Origin: Juglans regia
Lineage: Eukaryota > Streptophyta > Magnoliopsida > Fagales > Juglandaceae
Assembly: GCF_001411555.2 (NCBI RefSeq)
Contig: NC_049909.1
Location: 8,749,485 to 8,813,484, forward strand
DNA length: 64,000 nt
Reading direction: 5' to 3'
Every line of letters starts with the position of its first letter. The stretch's first letter is position 1. This document shows positions 56,710-64,000 of the stretch, piece after piece. The notes beneath the pieces are model-generated. The model did no database searches. It was not told the DNA's origin and worked only from the letters and a program-made list of their open reading frames with translations. A program made the translations under genes and the position numbers.

Positions 56710-57816
56710 ATGTGTCCTTTGTATGCCTGCGACAACCCTTTCTCAGACAACTCGGGGACAAGAAGAAGTAATGTCAACAAACATAGAAGCAAGTCTCGCC
56801 ACACGATGGAACAACTGGTAGGAAAGCTAACGACCAAAGTGGAGACCCTCTGAAAAGAGAACGAGACACTCAGAGTAGCTAACAATGGACCAGAAAATGA
56901 AGCAGGACCAAGCAACAACGAGCACGTAGAGTCCAAAAATGCAGGAGGGGGAGGTGACGCGAAGGAAGAAAGAAAAAACATGCAGGACAATCTGCATAAT
57001 CTCAAAGAGAAATACGAGGAAATGGTGAGGAAGATGGGCACATCGTCATCAGTAGACCAACTGTTCACTAGCACGGGCCTATCCTACAACGATGAGGTGA
57101 TGCTTGTGCCCCTACCACCGAAGTTCTGGCTTCTGTTCATGGACATGTACTATGGAGCCAGAGACCCCCTCAAACACCTAAAAACCTTAATACCTCACAT
57201 GACCCTGTATGGCTTCCCAAGAGAAATGTAACGCCCCAATAGAAGGCCCAAACCACATGGCCTATACTCCAAAAGGACTAGTCAATGATACAATTGGAGC
57301 CCCATTGGAACATTATAAAGAGCAATAACTTCTCATTCCCAAGCAATGTGGGATCCCATACACCACCTACCCTTATCCATATCATATGGGGTATCACAAT
57401 CTACCCCCCTTAAATTCCCGACGTCCTCGTCGGGCCTGTCCATTGTAGGTGGCATGGCTCAAGTCCCACATTTCTGGTTGGGATAGTCTCTGATACCATT
57501 TGTAACGCCCCAATAGAAGGCCCAAACCACATGACCTATACTCCAAAAGGACTAGTCAATGATACAATTGGAGCCCCATTGGAACATTATAAAGAGCAAT
57601 AACTTCTCATTCCCAAGCAATGTGGGATCCCATACACCACCTACCCTTATCCATATCATATGGGGTATCACAAGAAATGGCCTGTAGGGCTTTCTCGCTA
57701 ACCTTGAAGGCGCCAACGAGTGTATGGTTTGGGTGCTTGGCACCCGGGCCCATAGACAGCTTTGGGGAGCTGGCTTGCCTATTCCTCACGCAGTTTATGG
57801 CGAGCAGGAGAAGAAC
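56710..57816 (+). pseudogene. Tat Gag interrupted by a TRIM
   Basis: The reading starts near 56710 and soon meets a stop (about 56851). A clean frame runs from 56980 with a charged coiled-coil (NLHNLKEKYEEMVRKMG) to LTLYGFPREM-like sequence at 57226. The gag core resumes after the insertion at 57678 with ACRAFSLTLK, VWFGCLAPGPIDSFGELACL and FLTQFMAS, where Trp-Phe and the following Leu pattern are typical of retrotransposon Gag. The second half ends at 57816 at the next insertion. Known role: particle protein. Confidence 0.8.
57227..57672 (-). mobile_element. Young TRIM retrotransposon (446 bp), TSD AGAAA
   Basis: LTRs 57227-57398 and 57501-57672 are each 172 bp and differ at one base (ggcc/gacc). 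The internal region is only 102 bp. In minus sense a primer site (TGGTATCAGAGA) follows the 5' LTR and a purine tract (AAGGGGGGTAG) precedes the 3' LTR. Perfect AGAAA duplications lie at 57222-57226 and 57673-57677. There is no coding capacity, so mobilisation must be by proteins of another element. It interrupts a Tat gag, and the copy in WRKY intron 4 is an older relative. Confidence 0.95.
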
Positions 57817-60554
57817 TGTAACGCCCCGACCCCGAGGGTCCGGAGAGTTAACTCATAACACCTGATAAACAACTCTAACGAGGCTAGAGTACTTCCAAAT
57901 TCAAGAATATATCCATTTTACCAAACCTCAAATCGAACGTAAATACTTCAATTAAATAAATCAAATAAACTCATTTATCCAATATTCAATCCAACAACCC
58001 AAATAAAATCAACTCTTCTTCATATCTCAAATAACAACTAGAAATAATAAAACATTAACATAGTCTCCATAAACCGTCTAAATCCATTGAAGCAAACTTA
58101 AGAAAGATAAATAACCTCTAACACCAACACTAATATCATGAGATACCCAACAACAAATCAATGCTAATCTTCTCCATAGACTTTAATACTGATCCTCAGC
58201 CGAACCATCAATGTCATCTGAAATATTATGGAGATAAGGGGGGTGAGTTATCAACAACTCAGTAAGCAGAGAACATATACCAGTGTATAAACATGAGCAT
58301 TTACAGAAATCAGAATGCAGAACAAAACATTTTCATTTTCAGAGTGCGGAATCAGAACATGTTATTAAAATATCAGAGCGAAGATTTAGAAGTAATTTCA
58401 TTCAAAATATTCTTTGGCATAGCATAAATGATCATCGTCATCATCAAAACATCATATCAGAACAGAGGCCATGTATAACCCCCGTGGTAGGGTTGTGCAT
58501 CTGCGGATAGCCAAGCAGAACATAAGACACTCTGTCACCAAGGTGTGCACTCAAAACAGAGACCACTACTATAACCCGTGGCAGGGCCGTATCCACTATT
58601 ATTACCCGTGGTTGGGCCGTATCCACTATTATAACCCGTGGTTGGGCCGTATCCACTATTATTACCCGTGGTTGGGCCGTATGCCACTATTATCACCCGT
58701 GGCAGGGCCGTAACTGAACGGAACAGAAACAGAATCAAATTCAGAATCAGAGAGTCATGCCAAAGGTTTTCAGAAACCACGTCTTTTCCAAACAGTGTAC
58801 TGAACAAAATTTTTCGGAACAGAACAAAATCATATCACCACATAATTTATGCACAAATTTCATATTCGCTCTCATTTTCAAAGTTCAGAAATAAAATATC
58901 AAAAATAAGCTCATGTTTACACCAGTCATGACAGAAAATACGTTATTCTTAAACAGAATCTCATGAGTAATGCAGAACAAATATCTGAGGTTGTTTTCAA
59001 ATTTCTTTTCATAGCAGAACATGCACATTTTCCAAAAAGGACCTCAGTTCATTTTATTTAATGCAAAGTCTAGCATAGGAACCCCGCTTACCTGAACTTC
59101 TTAGCTTTTTCGAAAATTCCTCAAAACGTCGGACAATAATTAATCGTCACCTATAAAATAATCAAGCAATTCCCGTAAATTCTCAATCAATCACGTATTT
59201 CGTATTTGAACCTAAGAACCTATTTAAATCCTCAAAACCTAGAATCCTAAAAATTCCTATAATACCACCATTATCTAAAAATAAAACACCGTTTACTCTT
59301 AAAATAAACATTTACTTAATAACATGCTAAAATACTTAAACGATTTAAGGTACGTACAAGTGACAATTTCGTTAATTAATAATAAACAAAAAGCTTTAAT
59401 CGTAATTTAAAAGTTTAAAATAAAATTTCACAATTACTAAAATAATTTACTATCAAAGTACAGTTTGAAAATCCTATTTATTGTATGCAAACTTTTCTTG
59501 TACCACCCGTAAAAACCACATAAAAACAGACCAAACATAACAACTTGAACACACTCTAAAACTAAGGGTAAAACCGTAATTCAATTTTAAATACCATGCA
59601 AAAATGTAAGTTACGGAAACTGCAACTGTGAAATCACGTAGACTCGGTGCAACACCGTACGGACAGGGGCGCGAGGCACTCACCGCCAAGGGAGGAGCTG
59701 CGCGCGACGCGGCGAAGAAGTCACGGTGGTGAGGCACTGAGAGAGAGAGAAACACGGTGAGAGAGAGGGACAACATTCATGCAATAGAGATGGTACACGG
59801 CGTGTGCATGGAGGTGTTACCGAGAGAGAGGGTGGTGGTTTGAGTCGGCGGCAGCGCAGCAAGGTGGTGCAGGGCGTAGCTAGCAAGACCAGGTTATAGC
59901 GGTTTCCGTCGAGGACAGTGGCTGAACGCGTGCCTGGGAAGGAGGGTCTGGCAAGGAAGTACTCTGTTTCTTGATGCCAAAAACAGAGCAGTCCTGGCTT
60001 CCTTCGGGTTCAGATGCGCGACGTGAGGCTGCCGGTGGAGACTTGCTGTGGTTGGTCCTACCTCAGGCTAGTGTTTTCCGTCGTGTGAGGGGCCAGTCGT
60101 GCGGTTGCAGCGTGGGAAGGCTTGGCCGAGAGAGTGGTTCACGGTGGTCTGGCTTACGGTTTCGCGTGGGAAGGCAGCGGCGCGAGCTTTCTTCATAAGC
60201 ATATAAATAGACGATTGAATCATGAAAAGAAAACCCTAGACGAAAACCCAACGGATACGGAACGCGCATGAGGGACGTGTGTGTGCAAGCATGCCGTGAA
60301 CGAAAACGTGCGTGTATGCATGCTGTGCGACGGAAAACAAAATAAGCCGTGCGAAAAGAATTAAAAAAAATGAAACATGCGGGAAAAAAAAATAAAATAA
60401 ACGGCCAAGAACTTCAAATTAAAAGAAAATAAAAACGCTACTCAAAATCGTAAATTAAGAACTTAAATAAACAATCAAGTTAAAAAAAAAAAATAAATAA
60501 ATAAGTAAAAAAATCTAAAGTCCAACTATACCAATATTGGGTCCGGGTGTTACA
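57817..60554 (-). repeat. 3' LTR (2,738 bp) of the gag-only element
   Basis: Plus-strand boundaries TGTAACGCCCCGACC and GGGTGTTACA. From its minus-sense start it holds an AT-rich part, a GC-rich block (about 59640-60200), another AT-rich part with multiple GAACAGAA-like motifs, and the minisatellite at about 58560-58710. Family A, together with 4499-6850 and 34866-37464. Frames in the minisatellite and GC-rich block are not genes. Confidence 0.93.
58558..58712. repeat. 30-bp minisatellite in the 3' LTR, five units
   Basis: Units of the type 'ctattattacccgtggttgg' plus 'gccgtatcca' repeat five times. The first and last units have the variant 'ggcagggccgta'. The array is open in several frames because 30 is divisible by three; this is a by-product. 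Confidence 0.93.
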
Positions 60555-60572
60555 TTCTCCCCTCCTAAAAAA
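60555..60572 (-). other. Polypurine tract
   Basis: The plus strand 'ttctcccctcctaaaaaa' gives a purine-only run in minus sense immediately before the 3' LTR. It primes plus-strand cDNA synthesis in this class. Confidence 0.85.
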
Positions 60573-61337
60573 AAATTTCGTCCTCGAAATTTGCTAGAAC
60601 CACAAACCTAAATATTTATCCACTACAAACATCTCATGCCTACCCCAAACATCGATTATATTGCTGCACTAAATAAATAATCAAAAAAATTGTCAAACCT
60701 AATATTTCAAATACTAACTCTCCAATATTATCGATTGTATTCTCCTATAATATCCTTAGCCATACACGTTCGCACATACTGCTTTATCAAATTGAGAATA
60801 TAAACCTCCATAATGCAATTAAAGACTAACCAATAAATTCCAAAATCTCCACCTAATATAAAACCTCAATAAAAACGAAATACACTCTCAAACTATTATA
60901 TCATTACAACCACGCTTCCGCTGTTCACTCTAACAACTTCTAGTCCTAAAACATTGAATCCCAAACACATACGTCGGAAAAGAACTAATCTCCACATAAT
61001 CAGTCTTTACCAACTAAGCCTCACAAATAACCAAAAGAGAACTCCCAAAATAATATTTAAATCTCCAAATAATAGTACAATCAAATGCTCAAAAAAATTC
61101 AGTCCTAGGTAACTCAAGTCACGAATTCCCGAATCCCTAGACAATCTACTTCCAACCATAAATTTTTCCTAGCCTTTTCACTTCCAAAACACATACTAAC
61201 TCATCAAACACCAAAAGCTAGTGCCTCGAAGATATAAAATATTGGGTCTAATCCCTTTGAAAACCTTTCCACCAAACCATAATATTCTAATCTATACAAC
61301 TAGAAAAGTTTCATGCCATCATAAGATTAATCCCAAC
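60573..61337. other. Non-coding 3' internal region of the gag-only element
   Basis: About 760 bp of AT-rich DNA between gag and the polypurine tract without pol motifs on either strand. It opens with 'tttcgtcctcgaaattt', the same phrase as near 28525-28540 next to another gypsy polypurine tract. That suggests a 3' internal segment retained from an autonomous relative. Confidence 0.7.
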
Positions 61338-62351
61338 TCAACTAAAACAAAAGCTTTCAAGGAGAAGAAATAGTGGGGTACCTGTGATCGCATTGTTATC
61401 GTCCTCAACATCTTCAGCTGTCAATGCAAACACTCGGGCTGGTCCCATTCTACGCTGATTGTTTCCCTGAGTCGTCTGACGGGGACCTGGAGGTGTGTTG
61501 GTCTTATTCTTGTCGTCTGACAGTAATGGGCATTCTCTGATGAAATGGCCATTCTTTCCACATCGGAAACATGACCCATTTTCCTTTCTACACTCCCCAG
61601 TGTGTACGTGGTTACAAAACTTGCAGGGGTTATTTGATTGATAACCCTGCATTTGCCTTTGTCCCAAGCTGTTTCCATCATTTCTCTTCTTCCATGGCCC
61701 TTGATCCATACTAGAGGATCCATGTGGAGTAGCTCTCTTTCTCTGTTCTTGCAATTCAGCACCCCTCTTAAGATTCTGTTCCGCTAGCATCGCCTTGTGT
61801 ACTAATTCTGAAAAATTCTGAATCTGCAAGATCATCACCCGCTCATAAATCCTGTAGTTCAAGCCTTCTTCAAACTTCCTAGTCTTTTTCTCCTCATCGG
61901 GAATCAAGTATGCGGCGAAACGTGATAATTCCGCAAACCTTGCAGCATACTGGCGCACAGTCATGGTCCCTTGCACCAAGTTGGTGAACTCTCGGGCTCT
62001 AGCATCCCTATCTGCCTTAGGGAAAAATCGATCGAAGAAACTCTGCTTGAATTGAGCCCAAACAATTACTCCAATCCCCTCAGCTTCCCTGATAACTTTC
62101 TCAGAATTCCACCATCTCTTTGCTTCTCCAGATAGTTTGAAGGCTGCGAACTTGACTTTTTGCTGATCGGTGCACTCCAAGACACCAAATATTTCTTCAA
62201 TGTCTTGTATCCAATCTTCCGCAGCGTTCGCATCGCCTCTTCCATCAAATATGGGAGGATGCGTTCGATTAAATTGTTCGAACGTGCAACCCCCACCATT
62301 GTCGTCTTCATTCAAATCTTCCAGGGTTCGAACTCTACGACGAGCAGCCAT
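61338..62351 (-). CDS. Intact Gag protein, 337 aa, of the gag-only element
   Basis: A single uninterrupted frame from ATG 62351 with the retrotransposon Gag core (FEQFNRTHPPIFDGRGD near residues 24-40, AEDWIQDIEEIF, GEAKRWWNS, FKQSFFDRFFP, MTVRQYAARFAELSRFA). An NLKRGAELQEQRKR linker follows, then a Cys-rich CKFCNHVHTGEC segment and a CCHC knuckle CFRCGKNGHFIREC (about residues 265-278). The tail reads ARVFALTAEDVEDDNNAITG, the place where related gypsy polyproteins run on into protease, then ends after about 15 more residues. The frame is therefore cut just before the protease. Known role: particle assembly and RNA packaging. In a pol-less element it may act in cis or with partner enzymes. 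A frame this long with no defect suggests recent activity. Confidence 0.92.
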   Translation of the reverse strand: MAARRRVRTLEDLNEDDNGGGCTFEQFNRTHPPIFDGRGDANAAEDWIQDIEEIFGVLECTDQQKVKFAAFKLSGEAKRWWNSEKVIREAEGIGVIVWAQFKQSFFDRFFPKADRDARAREFTNLVQGTMTVRQYAARFAELSRFAAYLIPDEEKKTRKFEEGLNYRIYERVMILQIQNFSELVHKAMLAEQNLKRGAELQEQRKRATPHGSSSMDQGPWKKRNDGNSLGQRQMQGYQSNNPCKFCNHVHTGECRKENGSCFRCGKNGHFIRECPLLSDDKNKTNTPPGPRQTTQGNNQRRMGPARVFALTAEDVEDDNNAITGTPLFLLLESFCFS

Positions 62352-62745
62352 CCTGAAAGCCTAAACTCGGTGAAACACTCTAAAATTAAAGAAAACAAAA
62401 ATACCAGGTACTTAAAATAAAATAAGAGGATAAATAAAATATGCATATAAATACATATACATATATATATATATATATCAGATAACTATGCAAATCTGAC
62501 ATCACTTAACACACACGTATATCACAAGAATCTATAACCTCAAAGTTCCAAATTCAATTCCTAACATCAGCAAAATCTAAAACCTCAAATTCCATCAAAA
62601 TCAATCATAAGGTTCTTGGAACTCAAACTTAAATATCTACATGGCTATCCTTAAAAACCTCCAATTCCTATATTGAAATTTCCACATCTTATGAACCCAC
62701 AGATATCTAAACCTCCAAGGTCTACAGTATGCAGAATTCAAACCT

Positions 62746-62758
62746 GGCTCTGATACCA
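62746..62758 (-). other. Primer-binding site, initiator-Met type
   Basis: In minus sense TGGTATCAGAGCC, two bases after the 5' LTR end. A perfect match to the common plant initiator-Met primer site. Confidence 0.9.
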
Positions 62759-62760
62759 AC

Positions 62761-64000
62761 TGTAATGCCCCGACCCCGAGGGTCCGGAGAGTTAACTCAT
62801 AACACCTGATAAACAACTCTAACGAGGCTAGAGTACTTCCAAATTCAAGAATATATCCATTTTACCAAACCTCAAATCGAACGTAAATACTTCAATTAAA
62901 TAAATCAAATAAACTCATTTATCCAATATTCAACCCAACAACCCAAATAAAATCAACTCTTCTTCATATCTCAAATAACAACTAGAAATAATAAAACATT
63001 AACATAGTCTCCATAAACCGTCTAAATCCATTGAAGCAAACTTAAGAAAGATAAATAACCTCTAACACCAACACTAATATCATGAGATACCCAACAACAA
63101 ATCAATGCTAATTTTCTCCATAGACTTTAATACTGATCCTCAGCTGAACCATCAATGTCATCTGAAATATTATGGAGATAAGGGGGGTGAGTTATCAACA
63201 ACTCAGTAAGCAGAGAACATATACCAGTGTATAAACATGAGCATTTACAGAAATCAGAATGCAGAACAAAACATTTTCATTTTCAGAGTGCGGAATCAGA
63301 ACATGTTATTAAAATATCAGAGCGAAGATTTAGAAGTAATTTCATTCAAAATATTCTTTGGCATAGCATAAATGATCATCGTCATCATCAAAACATCATA
63401 TCAGAACAGAGGCCATGTATAACCCCCGTGGTAGGGTTGTGCATCTGTGGATAGCCAAGCAGAACATAAGACACTCTGTCACCAAGGTGTGCACTCAAAA
63501 CAGAGACCACTACTATAACCCGTGGCAGGGCCGTATCCACTATTATTACCCGTGGTTGGGCCGTATCCACTATTATAACCCGTGGTTGGGCCGTATCCAC
63601 TATTATTACCCGTGGTTGGGCCGTATCCACTATTATTACCCGTGGTTGGGCCGTATGCCACTATTATCACCCGTGGCAGGGCCGTAACTGAACGGAACAG
63701 AAACAGAATCAAATTCAGAGTCAGAGAGTCATGCCAAAGGTTTTCAGAAACCACGTCTTTTCCAAACAGTGTACTGAACAAAATTTTTCGGAACAGAACA
63801 AAATCATATCACCACATAATTTATGCACAAATTTCATATTCGCTCTCATTTTCAAAGTTCAGAAATAAAATATCAAAAATAATCTCATGTTTACACCAGT
63901 CATGACAGAAAATACGTTATTCTTAAACAGAATCTCATGAGTAATGCAGAACAAATATCTGAGGTTGTTTTCAAATTTCTTTTCATAGCAGAACATGCAC
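62761..64000 (-). repeat. 5' LTR of the gag-only element (partial, window edge)
   Basis: Starts TGTAATGCCCCGACC and matches 57817-59026 almost base for base. Differences seen: C/T at the sixth base, and single changes in 'caacccaac', 'aattttctcc', 'cagctgaacc', 'catctgtgg', 'cagagtcag' and 'aataatctc', plus one extra minisatellite unit (array 63522-63688, six units). Confidence 0.95.

Larger units (their letters stand above)
56555..57816 (+). mobile_element. Tat-type retrotransposon fragment: LTR end, PBS and split gag
   Basis: The 5' LTR is present only as its last 120 bp or so, ending GTACGAAACACGACGTTAACA at 56677. That end is nearly identical to the end of the solo LTR at 10152-10652. 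A primer site TGGCGCCATCTGTGGG follows (56679-56694), then the gag leader. The gag is split by a TRIM at 57227-57672 and cut at 57816 by the gag-only LTR element; the rest of the Tat element is not in the window. Confidence 0.85.
57817..64000 (-). mobile_element. Gag-only non-autonomous LTR retrotransposon (TR-GAG-like), runs off window
   Basis: 3' LTR (minus sense) 57817-60554, internal region 60555-62760 (2,206 bp), 5' LTR from 62761 to beyond 64000. In minus sense the LTR begins TGTAACACCCGGAC and ends GGTCGGGGCGTTACA. A primer site TGGTATCAGAGCC follows the 5' LTR and a polypurine tract AGGAGGGGAGAA precedes the 3' LTR. The only gene is gag (62351-61338); protease, RT, RNase H and integrase are absent. 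The overlapping 1,240 bp of the LTRs differ at about seven positions and by one 30-bp repeat unit, so the insertion is recent. It landed in the Tat gag at 57816. Confidence 0.93.

Noticed and set aside
58558..58712. CRISPR-like array of 30-bp repeats
   Set aside because: The units are adjacent without unique spacers and lie in a plant LTR.
58444..58931. Repetitive open frames on both strands with YYNPWLGRIH-type or IVDTAQPRVI-type repeats (and the same at 63388-63905)
   Set aside because: They are the 30-bp LTR minisatellite read in frames kept open because 30 is divisible by three. No start context, codon bias or conserved domain.

Overview
The window looks like nuclear DNA of a eudicot plant, probably woody. 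It is AT-rich and full of nested transposable elements (TEs). It holds one intron-containing plant-specific WRKY transcription-factor gene and fragments of other plant genes. No rRNA, tRNA, CRISPR array, prokaryotic operon or organellar segment was seen. The species was not assigned. All calls come from reading the sequence and its motifs; no database search was possible.

Layout. 1-4498 is a decayed minus-strand Ty3/gypsy element of the Tat type, with integrase, a second archaeal-like RNase H, RNase H/RT, protease and gag. It is broken by a family-A LTR (4499 to about 6850). A decayed plus-strand gypsy pol fragment follows (about 6930-8220), then an AT-rich stretch and a probable minus-strand LTR (9449-11891) that carries a solo Tat LTR (10152-10652, target-site duplication CTTGT). 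12669-18006 (minus) is a five-exon group IIb WRKY gene. Its introns and promoter hold a three-LTR TRIM, a CACTA-like MITE and a very small TRIM. 18743-25260 is a 6.5-kb CACTA transposon (perfect terminal inverted repeats, TSD CCT) that has captured several exons of a mitochondrial-carrier gene. 25.3-34.9 kb holds LTR and gypsy remnants, including an LTR at 29897-31035 flanked by a polypurine tract on one side and a primer-binding site on the other. 34866-37464 is a clean 2.6-kb solo LTR (TSD TTTTG).

38.5-47.6 kb contains two Helitron-type 3' ends and a Reina-like chromovirus (39412 to about 44980, minus). 49086-53833 is a complete but disabled Ty1/copia element (276-bp LTRs, TSD CTCAT). A GDSL-lipase relic (55564 to about 56440, minus) is followed by a Tat LTR end/PBS/gag (plus). 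That gag is split by a perfect 446-bp TRIM (57227-57672, TSD AGAAA) and then by a young gag-only LTR element (57817 to beyond the window end) with LTRs of about 2.7 kb.

How it fits together. The only plausible functional host gene is the WRKY gene. The clearest biology is parasitic. The gag-only (TR-GAG-like) element, the solo family-A LTRs and the TRIMs share 'TGTAAC(A/G)CCCC' termini, and the gag-only element and the TRIMs share an initiator-Met primer site, so several non-autonomous families may use one autonomous partner's enzymes. The Pack-CACTA element and the LTR-borne 30-bp minisatellite are further points of interest.
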